From assembly GCA_022749755.1 (NCBI GenBank), contig CM040450.1:5508913-5572912 (forward strand): a stretch of 64,000 nucleotides of DNA, read 5' to 3'. A model generated the notes under the pieces. The model had not been told where the DNA came from and did not search any database. It saw nothing but the letters and a program-made list of their open reading frames with translations. Positions 34,145-44,759 of the stretch are shown one piece after another (the first letter of the stretch is position 1; the number at the start of each line of letters is the position of its first letter). The stretch comes from Azadirachta indica (lineage: Eukaryota > Streptophyta > Magnoliopsida > Sapindales > Meliaceae). The position numbers and the translations under genes are program-made.

Positions 34145-36061
34145 CTACCATCGCCATCTACAGGTCCTTTTATGTACTGTACCATCTTCCTGAAAGTCAT
34201 CTTCTTCTCTATCTCCATGTAAATAAACCCATAACTTTTTATCTCCATCGAACTGTACACAAGGATCATTTTCATAATGCAAACGATCAAGGGCACGACT
34301 AACCACTTGGTTAAGTTGTTCGTCAGAGACATCTTCGACAATAAACTGCGAGTCCCGCATAAGAGTACAAACATCTGCCCTGGTACCCATGCTTTCAGGC
34401 AATCTGGCAGCTGCATCCCTCACGAGACAGAGTAAGGTGACATGAGGAGGTCGATCAGCTTTAAGCATAAAATGGTCTCGGACTTTTGATGATGGCTTGC
34501 CACTGCTCCTTCTCATTGGAGCAACTGTGGATTTTCTACCATCCACTGCTGTATACGAAAATGCTCTCTCTGGAACTGAATATCTGAGAGCTTCCTCCTT
34601 GTGAAAGTAAGCCCTTACTTGAGCAGAGCATGGGCTGATGGTGGCAATGCATTTCCGAGGCCTTGCACCTCGTAATCTTTCCTCCAAATGTGCAGTTTTT
34701 TGCATTAAAGTCATAGGTGGTGCAGGAAGGCTTTTAATTTGCTGAAGTGTCTTTTCAACACTTCTGAACCAACTAGCAAAAGAATCAACCAATTTCGTTA
34801 GCATTTGGCATGGAAGACCCCAAGCTTCAGGAGATACCTGTTCCTGGATGCCTTCATATGGCTTAAAGGAAAGTGGACCAGTCCAAGACCAACGTTTAGT
34901 TGACCTCAAATACAAGGTGAGTGCCTCCCAGCCTTTGGCACCTGAAGGCCCCAGCTTGGAAGAAAATATGTTCAAGGCTCCTCTCACTAAATCCTCAAGT
35001 GATTCCTGGACTTCAAGAATAGAAGGATCTACAGGATTTCTTCTCACACGATCTACAATTTCATGTATGGTGAGAGAAGGTAAGTTCATTTTCTTTGTTT
35101 GTGCAATATTACTATTGTCCTTCCCACGATTCTTGCTAAATGATAAAGCATCAGATTCCACATCTGGCATAATCATTGCTGAGCGAATGGCAGAAAGAAA
35201 ATGTATAATGGAGAACGAGAATCCCTTATGAACATTGGGGCTCACTGGATGTAATTCCAGCTTTCTTAATGGTTTTGTTTCTAGCACTGCATAACCCTTA
35301 TCTTCTCTTTTTGAAATGAATGAATTAGCATTTAGTCCATATGAAGAGCTAGCATCAGTTCGCCCTTTCTTCAAACCATGTTTCTTGAAAGAAGAAATAG
35401 GTGGTTCATCAAGGCCATCGTATTCAACTACCGCAGACTCAGACTTGTATGGTTCATCTGTCTTCTTCTTCTCCTTCTTTTTCACCCTTTTACACTTAAA
35501 GGATGTCATCATTGACATGCCTAATGGATCACGGTCTTTAATTAATTGTTGCCGCCCTTTGTACTTTGATGGAAGCAATGAGGGTGAATTCCCAAATTTC
35601 TTTGCCTTCTTGAGTGACCGACCACTTTCATCCGCATTTACATCACTTGTAGATTGCTGAAACTTCTCGAAAAGATTGGTCTTGTACCCAGAATGGGTGC
35701 TGTTGGTAATTTTATCATTCAATTCATCAATTACCACCAAACTAACTGGCATCTGGTCAGCATTTAAGTGCAATTGATTCTTAAGCAATCCCGAACTATC
35801 ATTGGCCAGTTTCATCAAAGCAAGTGCCGCATCCAAGCAGTTTGATAATTCCACACCAGCCTCCTCTCTTATTTGACCTGTTCTTGCATCATAAGCAACT
35901 CCAAAATTATCTTGCACTACCTGATCATTATAAGAAGGATCCATTTCAGAACCAGCTGACTGATTGTTAATTGTTTTGCGCCTATGCTTTCTAGCATGAT
36001 ATTGAGTTGACCACATTTCCATAGGTGAAATATTTGACCCCACATTCTTCACTTTCCCCAT
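34145..36061 (-). CDS. NFRKB-like nuclear protein with winged-helix domain
   Basis: The open frame of 638 residues starts at 36061. The N-terminal half is polar and basic with nuclear-localisation-like runs (KHRRKT, KCKRVKKKEKKKTDE). The middle contains a conserved block FSFSIIHFLSAIRSAMIMP, then LTIHEIVDRVRRNPVDPSILEVQESLEDLVRG and KRWSWTGPLSFKPYEGIQEQ. The C-terminal winged helix (about 540-620) has RPPHVTLLCLVRDAAARLPE, GTRADVCTLMRDSQFI, LNQVVSRALDRLHYENDPCV and LWVYLHGDRE. This is the layout of plant NFRKB homologues; in animals NFRKB is an INO80 chromatin-remodelling subunit. Placement in plant INO80 is inference. The true N-terminus may lie further upstream; see the 36062-36922 entry. 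Confidence 0.88.
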   Translation of the reverse strand: MGKVKNVGSNISPMEMWSTQYHARKHRRKTINNQSAGSEMDPSYNDQVVQDNFGVAYDARTGQIREEAGVELSNCLDAALALMKLANDSSGLLKNQLHLNADQMPVSLVVIDELNDKITNSTHSGYKTNLFEKFQQSTSDVNADESGRSLKKAKKFGNSPSLLPSKYKGRQQLIKDRDPLGMSMMTSFKCKRVKKKEKKKTDEPYKSESAVVEYDGLDEPPISSFKKHGLKKGRTDASSSYGLNANSFISKREDKGYAVLETKPLRKLELHPVSPNVHKGFSFSIIHFLSAIRSAMIMPDVESDALSFSKNRGKDNSNIAQTKKMNLPSLTIHEIVDRVRRNPVDPSILEVQESLEDLVRGALNIFSSKLGPSGAKGWEALTLYLRSTKRWSWTGPLSFKPYEGIQEQVSPEAWGLPCQMLTKLVDSFASWFRSVEKTLQQIKSLPAPPMTLMQKTAHLEERLRGARPRKCIATISPCSAQVRAYFHKEEALRYSVPERAFSYTAVDGRKSTVAPMRRSSGKPSSKVRDHFMLKADRPPHVTLLCLVRDAAARLPESMGTRADVCTLMRDSQFIVEDVSDEQLNQVVSRALDRLHYENDPCVQFDGDKKLWVYLHGDREEDDFQEDGTVHKRTCRWRW

Positions 36062-36922
36062 TGAACTTGTTCTCCACGTTTCTTGGATTTCAAGATTACA
36101 GGCCTACATTTAGAGGAAAGATTCAAAATAGACTCATCATTCACAGGAACCGTTGCAGCTTCGCTTGCAAATTCTAACTGCCTTTTTCACCATCACTAAC
36201 ATCTACCAAGGGAAAAATTCCAACTGAAATCAAGCAGTTTACAGTAAATATTAGAGAAAAGATCACTGCCTGATTACAAGAAAAATGAAGTAAAAGAACC
36301 AAAATATTGAATCAAGGATTCCTCATTATCTGTGACATGAAGAAGAAAACAAAAAACTCTTCCCGTTCTAACACGCATAATTCAGAATGGCATTCATTTC
36401 CGAATATGGAATAAAAATCATTAAATAGTTATCACAACCGCACAAATAGACTCTAAGATAGAGACCAGAAAATGCACCGCTTGCTTCTTCCAATCACAAA
36501 ATTGAAGGATTATTAATTTCTTTATTTTAAAATTATCTGAGAATTGATTCTTGCATCACAAAATCAGAAGTTAAATCGTAGATACACAGCAACCACATCG
36601 CTGAAAGTTTTGAATGTTTCTTGATAATAGAAGTGCAACAAATACAACAATCACAACCCATTTCGTCAGAGAAGATCTCCAATGAATAAAAAAAACGATT
36701 AATCAGAGACGAAGAGAACATGTATACAGGTTTAGTTTGCATCAGAAAGTGAGAGTAACATATCTCTTATGACATAGCTGACTCTTCATATACAATGACA
36801 ACCCATATAACGTTAAACATAAAAACTCAAGTCTTGCATGTTTATTCATCACAAACATGGAGTTAAAGAATCACAACTTAACCAACAGAGTAGTTACCTT
36901 GAGTTATTTTCTCAGGAAACAT
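36062..36922 (-). other. Possible N-terminal coding exons of the NFRKB-like gene with two frame breaks
   Basis: On the minus strand, 36922-36898 reads MFPEKITQ and ends at a GT donor (AAG then GTAACT). A matching acceptor (TTGGTAG) opens an exon at 36202. That exon continues in phase as DVSDGEKG and meets TAG just after an A5 run (plus 36183-36187). In the next frame a clearly protein-like stretch of about 40 codons follows (QLEFASEAATVPVND, then CRPVILKSKKRGEQVQ) and runs to the ATG at 36061, where the frame changes again. Each break corresponds to one missing base at or beside an A run. Either the 5' exon is broken (or mis-assembled) and translation starts at 36061, or this is a 5' UTR with upstream frames. 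Confidence 0.55.
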
Positions 36923-37981
36923 ACAGAAAGTGGGAGCATTGATGGATTAGAACCCTAGAAATAAGGGGAAGAAAGAGTGAGTTGTTTGTTAAGAGCAGGC
37001 AAAGGAAGAGGTTGGCTAATGAGAAGTTTATACGAATCACGTCATCACCAGGAAGAAGACGCTGACGTTGATGAACGTGGGTCGTTGGATGAAGAGTGAG
37101 CGAGTGAGTGAGTTAATTTTGTTTAGGAAAAGACTGATAAGGACTTGTAAGATGAAGCTGTAGAGCCGAAAATACAGAGCCTTTCTGATTCTGCAGATTT
37201 GTTCTGACCGGGGCCAATTTTGGAAGTGCATAAAGCCTGTTGATTTGCATAGATTTTTTTTTATATCTTTCCATTACGAGATGAAAACTTTTGAAGTTTT
37301 ATTCATTAGTTTATTACTTTTGTTCTATTGTAAAATAAGGTAACATTGCATTTAAAAAGAAAATATATTATATTTATTAATAATTGAATACCATGAAGTA
37401 AAAGAAATTTAACCCTTGAAGCTTGTAATATTTTAGCTTTTTCATAATTTCTTTATAGATAATTCAAAACCGAGAAAAGAAAATCAAGTTCCTCTGCTAG
37501 AAGTACAAGACAAGCAATTCTCAAGTGTGCATGTTGAACTGTTATTGCTGTTCTCACCAAGTATACGAACATGCTATAATTTCTGAAACCACATACCTAA
37601 GCAAGAGGAGGACAGGCTGACAACCAAATGGCAACGAGGAAACAAGATATAATTTTCATCTACTACCACCTCAACATTCATCCATTTGTACACATTCATT
37701 CAAAAATGTCTACATCTACTACATTTGTGTACCAAGAAAAGATATTGAACACAACATATAAATTGTCTTAAAACATGGTATTCTCATTTTTAAATTCACC
37801 TTGCAATTTGGCTTTACAAAATTACACTTTCTTTTATGACCATAGGTGACACCATAGCTCCAACGTCATCTCCCTAACTCCGATGACCAATTTCTAGATC
37901 AGTTGCCTTTCTTCTGTTGGTTCACTACTTCTGCCTTCTGCAAGTCAGTAGTTTGAATGTTGCTACAAATCCACTCAACTT
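36923..37981. other. Upstream region of the NFRKB-like gene and 3' flank of the Tudor-like gene
   Basis: No gene is seen. Positions 36923-37120 are probably the promoter and leader of the NFRKB-like gene. Positions from about 37440 are probably the 3' UTR of the - strand gene ending at 37982. Confidence 0.45.
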
Positions 37982-38503
37982 CTATGAACTATTTAATTGT
38001 GTACCTGAAGCTTCATGTGAATCTACGTTGTCTCCCTTACTTCCCAAACTTTGGGCTTTATGTTTCCGTGACTGGGCCTTAGTTCTTCCAGACTTCTGAA
38101 TTGGTTTCTGGTTCTTCTTGATGATCTTCATTGCTAATGTTTTCAGTGGAATTGTGATGTCCAGCGGCAAAAGCACCTCTTCCAACTCGTGCCAGTCAAG
38201 ATCTTCGAAATCACCATCTTCATAAACTACCCTGTACCAGCCAGTTTCCTTGTCAAACTGAGTCACAGTTCCAGGATAATATTCTTCACCAAACAACTTC
38301 CGAACTTCCCTCCCTTCCAACCATTCACCAAAACCAGAATCTCCCGGTGATTCTGCATCATTCACAGTATTAGAGAGAACAATAGCATTGTCAATAGGGG
38401 ATATGTCAGGCACTCCGTTGATGACAACAGCAGGTTCTCCAGGTAACTCAAAAACCCCTGTGGCAGAAGACTCAGATACTGACTCTTTGCATATGTTTTC
38501 CAT
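37982..38503 (-). CDS. Small Tudor/Agenet-like protein (often labelled dirigent protein 17-like)
   Basis: The single coding exon gives 173 residues. A polar N-terminus precedes a compact domain at about 60-115: GFGEWLEGREVRKLFGEEYY, PGTVTQFDKETGWYRVVYEDGDFEDLDWHELEEVLLPLD. This beta-rich module matches the Tudor-like domain found in plant PTM/PHD chromatin proteins, where it binds histone tails or methylated residues. The C-terminus is basic (KIIKKNQKPIQKSGRTKAQSRKHK) and should bind nucleic acid or direct the protein to the nucleus. Databases often call such proteins dirigent protein 17-like, a label with no support from the fold. An AG acceptor at 38551-38552 (TTTTTTCAG on the minus strand) suggests an intron in the 5' UTR, placing the first exon near 39500-39650. 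Confidence 0.85.
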   Translation of the reverse strand: MENICKESVSESSATGVFELPGEPAVVINGVPDISPIDNAIVLSNTVNDAESPGDSGFGEWLEGREVRKLFGEEYYPGTVTQFDKETGWYRVVYEDGDFEDLDWHELEEVLLPLDITIPLKTLAMKIIKKNQKPIQKSGRTKAQSRKHKAQSLGSKGDNVDSHEASGTQLNSS

Positions 38504-38552
38504 TTATAGCACTCTTATCACATAGCGCTTGTTGAGAAATGTTCACAAATCT

Positions 38553-39812
38553 GAAAAAAGAAATGAATATTTCACACTCTTTTGACACATAATTCAACCG
38601 ACTCATGTTTTTCAAGAGTGACAAAACTGATAGTAATTAGACTAACAAAAATATTAAACCAAAAACAGAACAATCGCTAATCTCATGTATTAGGCATTTC
38701 TCTAAAGACATGAAGAATGAAAAAACATACTCAAGCACATCTAAACCAAACATTTATCTTTTGCAATACATTAAACAAGATTTTGAGCAAAGTTGGGGAG
38801 ATCAAGTCCTCTATCACAAAATAGGTCATAGCGATGTTAATAATGACACTGCATATAGAAGGTTATCATGAAATTTGTATAACCGCATAATTGTGCAAGC
38901 AGCATAATTGTCGACAAAATTTTGCAATTTCATGTTTCAAGTAGAATAACGGACAAATCATAAACTTTGACCAAGTAAAATAATCAAGAAAATTCTGGCA
39001 TTCTTAATATCCACCATGCCCGATGCATAATTTTAAAATCCCAACATACTAAAGAAACACTAACGCAATCTAAAGGCAACAAAGGAAATAACATTACATA
39101 AATCCAAATTACTTGTCCAACGAGGTTTATACTTCAAATTACATATACCACCCTAAATTAAAGAAACCACGTGAACAACATGAAATGGCGAATTGGCCAC
39201 TGTTCTCAATCACTCTCCATTCTCAAGCTAACAAACAGAGAATGTAGAACAGCCATTACAGTCTCCAATACCTAGGCCACTTATCATTTCTCTACTTCAA
39301 CTCATTTCCTCCTACAAAGAGCTCAGTTCTTTAAAAAAATCGACCTATCCATTTTCGGGAAACTAGAGCTTGGTCAAACCAAATTGGGCAAATCATTGGC
39401 TAATCCTAAATAGGTAATCAGCATTCAAACGTTTTTTTTTTTAATTCCAATGAATTTTACAAGGAGTCGCATCAATGTTCCTCGAAGAAAAAAAATTTAA
39501 CAAGTGAACTTAGGTGAAGTAATGTACCGGTCGAAAAAAGTAGCAGAGATGAAACCATTAGCTTCGTTTTAGTAGTGAATTCCTGCCTTCTCTTTTTAAT
39601 AAAACCCTAATTTCTTGTTAAGAGAGAGTGAACGACAACAATAAAACCCTACGTATTTCGAGTGATCGAAGGCAATGACTATCTGAGCACTAATCTCGCA
39701 AAACGGCGGCGTCTAGGTTAACTAGATAGCATTTCCGGAACGTCGTCGTTTATATGCAACCCTCAGCGCTTTTATTACCCCCAAAAATTTTAAAAATCAA
39801 GCGAACAGTTGA
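38553..39812. other. Probable 5' UTR intron and shared upstream region of divergent genes
   Basis: No coding signal. It lies between a - strand gene (38503) and a + strand PPR gene (39813), so the segment near 39550-39800 is likely to act as a bidirectional promoter. Confidence 0.45.
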
Positions 39813-41804
39813 ATGAAGCACAAGAAGCCACCATCACCAAACGTTCAAAACCTACGCGCCATCAGCGGCCAAATTCAAGAAGCCCGGCGGACTCTAGACT
39901 ATGGCGCGTACGGCCGCCTCATCCAACATTTCACCGACCACCGCCTTCCTCGCCAAGCCCAGCAACTTCACGCGCGCCTCGTCGTCCACTCGGTCACACC
40001 CGACAACTTCCTCGCGTCAAAACTCATTAATTTTTACTCGAAATGTAGAAAGCTCTTTCAAGCCCGCAATGTGTTCGATAAAATTCCCCTTAAAAGTATC
40101 TTCTCTTATAACACCATGCTTATCGCGTACTCTGGTCACGACATGTACACTGATGCGTTAAAGTTGTTTTCGTCTTTGTTATCGTCATATTCAATGAATT
40201 TGATGCCTGATAATTTTACGATTACATGTGTTTTAAAGGCATTGACGGGCTTGTTTCGTGAGCCAAAATTGGCTAAGGAGGTTCATTCTTACGTTTTTCG
40301 ATGTGGGCTTGATTCGAGTTTGTTTCTCTTCAATGGTTTGATTACGTTTTATTCAAGATGTGATGATATTGCTTCAGCAAGGACGTTGTTTGATACTATG
40401 CCAGAGAGAGATATCGTGTCCTGGAATTCGATGATTGCTGGGTATTCCCAAGCAGGGTTTTATGAAGAGTGTAAAGCATTATATAGAAAAATGTTAAATT
40501 CATCAGTTTTGAGACCTGATGGAGTAACGGCTGTCAGTGTTTTGCAGGCGTGTGGTCAATCAAATGATATTGTTTTTGGAATGGAAGTTCATAAATCTGT
40601 CATTGAGAGCCAAATTAAAATGGATCTTTGTTTATGTAATGCTTTGATTGGAATGTATGCAAAATGCGGTAGCCTGGATTATGCTAGAGCATTATTTGAG
40701 GAGATGAGCGACAAAGATGAAGTTTCTTGTAGTGCAATTATTTCTGGTTACATGGTTCATGGGTTTGTTGATGAAGCCTTGGATCTGTTTCAAGAAATGA
40801 AACCACTGGGATTAAATACATGGAATGCTGTGATTTCTGGTCTGGTTCAGAATAACCGCCACGAGGGAGTTTTAGATTTGGTTAGACAAATGCAGGCATT
40901 TGGTTTAAGACCAAATGCAGTGACAGTTTCGAGCACTTTTTCAATGTTTTCTTATTTTTCAAACCTGAAGGGAGCAAAAGAAATGCATGGCTATGCTGTT
41001 AAAAATGGTTATGCTCATAATATCTATGTGGCAACTGCCATTGTTGATACTTATGCAAAGACAGGGTTTCTTCATGGGGCACAACAGGTTTTTGATCAGT
41101 TTGAAGGTCGGAGCTTGATTATTTGGACAGCAATAATCTCAGCCTATGCTTCCCATGGGGATGCTGGTGTAGCTCTTACTCTTTTTAGCGAGATGCTAGA
41201 CAATGGGATTCAGCCAGACCCAGTCACTTTTACAGCAGTGTTGTCAGCTTGTGCTCATTCCGGGTTGGTGGACAATGCTTGGAATATCTTCTATGCCATG
41301 TCCACAGAATATGGCATTCGGCCCTCAGTTGAGCATTATGCTTGCTTGGTAGGGGTTCTAAGCCGAGCAAGAAGGTTATCTGAAGCAGTAGAATTTGTAT
41401 CTAAAATGCCAATCGAGCCAAGTGAAAAAGTTTGGGGTGCATTGCTTTATGGGGCATCAATTTCTGGTGATGTTGAACTTGGGAAGTTTGTTTGTGACCG
41501 TCTGTTTGAGATTGAGCCTGAAAATACTGGAAATTACATCATAATGGCAAATTTATACTCCCAAGCTGGAAGATGGGAAGAAGCTGATAGGGTCAGGGAA
41601 AAAATGAAGGAAATTGGGTTGAAGAAGATCCCAGGCCGTAGTTGGATTGAATCCAGTGGAGGATTACAAAGCTTTATTGCAAAGGACGCATCAAGTGACA
41701 GAACTGAAGAGATATATATGATATTGGAAGGATTGCTTGGGTTAATGAGACAAGAAGGATATATTTTACAGGATGAGTTTGATGAGGAGATTGCTTATGT
41801 TTGA
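39813..41804 (+). CDS. PLS-type pentatricopeptide repeat protein, E subgroup
   Basis: The single exon encodes 663 residues. PPR motifs run from about residue 40 to 560, for example [85 protein letters not shown] and SLIIWTAIISAYASHGDAGVALTLFSEML. The C-terminal E motif follows (EKVWGALLYGASISGDVELG, NYIIMANLYSQAGRWEEADRVREKM, KKIPGRSWIE). No DYW domain is present. An N-terminal organelle transit peptide is not obvious (MKHKKPPSPNVQ). From memory the closest Arabidopsis match is At2g37310, which sits next to the likely orthologue of the other PPR gene in this window. It is predicted to bind a specific organelle RNA; the target is unknown. Confidence 0.93.
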   Translation: MKHKKPPSPNVQNLRAISGQIQEARRTLDYGAYGRLIQHFTDHRLPRQAQQLHARLVVHSVTPDNFLASKLINFYSKCRKLFQARNVFDKIPLKSIFSYNTMLIAYSGHDMYTDALKLFSSLLSSYSMNLMPDNFTITCVLKALTGLFREPKLAKEVHSYVFRCGLDSSLFLFNGLITFYSRCDDIASARTLFDTMPERDIVSWNSMIAGYSQAGFYEECKALYRKMLNSSVLRPDGVTAVSVLQACGQSNDIVFGMEVHKSVIESQIKMDLCLCNALIGMYAKCGSLDYARALFEEMSDKDEVSCSAIISGYMVHGFVDEALDLFQEMKPLGLNTWNAVISGLVQNNRHEGVLDLVRQMQAFGLRPNAVTVSSTFSMFSYFSNLKGAKEMHGYAVKNGYAHNIYVATAIVDTYAKTGFLHGAQQVFDQFEGRSLIIWTAIISAYASHGDAGVALTLFSEMLDNGIQPDPVTFTAVLSACAHSGLVDNAWNIFYAMSTEYGIRPSVEHYACLVGVLSRARRLSEAVEFVSKMPIEPSEKVWGALLYGASISGDVELGKFVCDRLFEIEPENTGNYIIMANLYSQAGRWEEADRVREKMKEIGLKKIPGRSWIESSGGLQSFIAKDASSDRTEEIYMILEGLLGLMRQEGYILQDEFDEEIAYV

Positions 41805-43940
41805 ACAACAAATTTTCAGAATAGCGATAACAAATGAGAAGTGGGCTGAACAATCTAATGTACGAGATTCTATGCTAAGCCCACTGTAATTCACATACCT
41901 TGTGCACCTTTCGGAGATGCTCAGCAGGTTAAACATGGTGCTAAGATATTTCTAAGCATCACTAAGATCTATAAATAATATATTGGATTTGATTTACAAA
42001 TCCATTTTGCGTAAACTGAGTACAGCCAGGGCATGGTGCTTAAATGTCAGCAGCAGCACTATTTACTTCTGTTAAGAGCATAAGTGAGGCAATCATGCCT
42101 TGTAATTTAACCAATGTATTGGCGGGAAGAACAATAAGCCAGGGAGCTGTTCTTTTATTTGAACATAGTATGCTCGTGAGTCTGTTTTTTAGCTTCCCAC
42201 AATAGTTTTGAGGCGACTGCCTGCTGATTGATCCATCCATATTGCCATTTGCTTTGAATTAACTGGCCAACCCAGGACACCAAGGTTATAAACAATGTAC
42301 AATATCATTTAATTTGTATTTTTATTGTTGTTTTAGAATGGGAGTTCAATGAAAAGGCAAAATGCATAGCCAAAAGATCTTTACTTTGGGCCCCAGTCAA
42401 AAGAAATGTATACATTTTTTCTGGAGAAAATGAGCCGAAACTAACTTTTGGACCGGCGCACTTGGGATTACTTTCAACTGTTTCACCCTTTAACCATCAC
42501 TCGCAATTTGCAAACAAGAATACCCAGGAATCTTTAGCTCTTTATCACTGTTTTCTTTTAATGTCAAGGGTAGCCTTTACTTGTAGTGAAAGCATCCAAT
42601 GACCTAAATTTGGGCCATAGACGCTATAGTTTATTTGATTGCCTTTCTTTGGTCGGTCTGTCCCGAGTCCTCCCTGTAATTTGGTTGTCACAATATGACT
42701 ATAATCATAATGTTTCCCCTCTCATATCTCTAATTTCACCCATCCCCATAATAGCCAACACCCATTTACCCATTTCTCCAAAGAAAAACACCAGAATTAT
42801 CTTTCGATGAAGGATAAAATGGTCAATGGACTGGGCTTATTGTGTAGAATCACAAACCTTTTTAAACCTCAAATAACATACAACTCGAGGTGAAAGCGGT
42901 GGACGTTAGTGTGAAGGGGCGACATAATTGCTAAATTCTATTGCATTTGTAGTTAATAATTTAGTGATATAGGAGACAAGAGAAAAGAGTCATGAATGGG
43001 CCAAATGCTTTGTTTTCTCTTGTGCTTGTATTTTTTATGTTGATTAAGGCAATAGTTACTGTAGATGATAAAAAGGAGAAAAAAACGGTGTCAAACGTGT
43101 TTGAACTGGACACATGCTTGTGGACAAAGAGTCCAACATTCCCAGCCAATCTATTCTATATATAATATTCTAATCCACAACCGCAACCTCCCTTCTCTTC
43201 TCTACCACCCATGATTGATCAACCTAAACCACATTCACGTCTCTTCCTATTTTTTCCTCTTTAGACAGCTCCTTAATACAAGTCCCATTATCAGTAGTTG
43301 AGAAATAAAAAAACCTAGTCCCACATGAGAAACAAGGTTATACATACATACATATATATATATATATACACATGATTAAAGTTTAATTTTTATTATATTT
43401 TTATTTGTTATTCAGACGAAATTTAAAATAATAGAAAATCTTAATCCACCTAAGATAAATATAGATTAAGTTGAAATTACTAGATAATTTATATACTTAA
43501 TTAAGGTGAGTTTTTAACTTTAGCCCATAAATTATCTCAATTCCTACCACAATCACTCAGCTGTATGACTTAAACGATGGGCTAGGCAGTGTCAAACATT
43601 CAAGGATTCAAGCTTTGCAATTAAAAATATGATGTTGAACCTAGTGAATGCCAAAGGAGGAGCATTTATAATTCTTCCCTAATGAGATTGACCTGATTGA
43701 GATTGCATGTAATATAAAATAAATTAATTAAATAAACAGTATATATCAGTTAATAAAAAAAATACAATAATTAATTATGAAAATCCGAAGACACACGTCG
43801 GATTTTATTTAAATTGAGAATTGTATGGTGATTAGGAGAATCCATGAGATGAGTAAATAATAATAAGTCAAAAAGAAATCCACATAAAAAGGGAGAGCTC
43901 TCAAATCTCCCAGGCACACGATCCCATATCATATCATCTC
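41805..43940. other. Intergenic region
   Basis: No gene is recognised. Positions 41805-42300 are probably the PPR 3' UTR. The 42400-43250 segment has balanced composition without a long frame. A TA-rich run lies near 43352-43368. The ACATAAAAAG sequence at about 43881 may be the TATA element of the following gene. Confidence 0.45.
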
Positions 43941-44759
43941 ATGGAAGAAGAATCAATCATCATCATCTCTGCACTTTCCACTCTCTCTTCTTCTCGACTC
44001 TCAGATCTCAACCACTCCGTTCTCTCCCTCACCGACCGCCGTCGACGCCGTCTCTCCTCCCTCCTTTCCTCCCCTATTCTCTTCTCTCTTACCCTTCACC
44101 ACCTCCACTCCCTTTCCCTCTCCGACAAAACCCTCCTCATTGCTCGCCACCTTTCGTTTTCTCTTCATCTCTTAACTCAACAATTCCAACCAACGAAGCC
44201 TCATGTTTCAACTGACATCAAACAACGTGATCTCGACGCTGTTTTGCTTCTCCTTTTACTCTGTGAACTCCACCAACAAAACCCAGAAACGCTTTCAACC
44301 CCACTTACTAACTGGCAAGCGCTTTTGAGTAAGCAATTCTGCGAAAGCACGTTAAATCTCTCTGGCGTTGGCACGTGTGAAAGTGCAGTTTTGTTGCCGT
44401 ATATTGAGATGGTGACTAGGTGTAGAAGGTTTATAAGTTCAATGGGAGGTGGAGAAAAGGAGGGCAGAGAAGTGGCAGCGGCGCCGGCGATGGTGCTGGC
44501 GCTGCCGACGGTGGAGGTAAAAGGTGGCGGTGTCTGTGAATGTGTTATATGTAAAGAGGACATGAGAGAAGGCAGAGAGGTGTGTGAGTTGCCATGCGAG
44601 CACTTGTTTCATTGGATGTGTATTTTGCCTTGGTTTCGGAAGAGGAACACGTGTCCCTGTTGCAGGTTTCGGCTTCCCACCGATGATGTATTCGGGGAGA
44701 TCGAACGGTTGTGGGAGCTTCTGGTTAAAATCAGTAGCTGTAATCTCGACGGAGAATGA
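43941..44759 (+). CDS. SGR9: RING-H2 E3 ubiquitin ligase, SGR9 type
   Basis: The single exon encodes 272 residues. The N-terminus (MEEESIIIISALSTLSSSRLSDLNHSVLSLTDRRRRRL) and the Leu/Ser-rich alpha-helical segment after it (SPILFSLTLHHLHSLSLSDKTLLIARHL) match the SGR9 family. The RING-H2 finger near the C-terminus reads C-V-I-C, then CEH, then LFH, then WMC, and ends CPCC, with all eight metal ligands present in the order C-x2-C...C-x-H-x2-H-x2-C-x10-C-x2-C. SGR9 is an amyloplast-associated ubiquitin ligase in Arabidopsis that modulates amyloplast binding to actin during shoot gravitropism. The assignment also fits the neighbouring PP2C and MOS11 genes. The stretch CT/TC-rich at 43960-44130 encodes the Ser/Leu-rich region. 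Confidence 0.9.
   Translation: MEEESIIIISALSTLSSSRLSDLNHSVLSLTDRRRRRLSSLLSSPILFSLTLHHLHSLSLSDKTLLIARHLSFSLHLLTQQFQPTKPHVSTDIKQRDLDAVLLLLLLCELHQQNPETLSTPLTNWQALLSKQFCESTLNLSGVGTCESAVLLPYIEMVTRCRRFISSMGGGEKEGREVAAAPAMVLALPTVEVKGGGVCECVICKEDMREGREVCELPCEHLFHWMCILPWFRKRNTCPCCRFRLPTDDVFGEIERLWELLVKISSCNLDGE

Noticed and set aside
42040..42240. 66-residue - strand frame after the second PPR gene
   Set aside because: Antisense to the probable PPR 3' UTR, with no recognisable motif.
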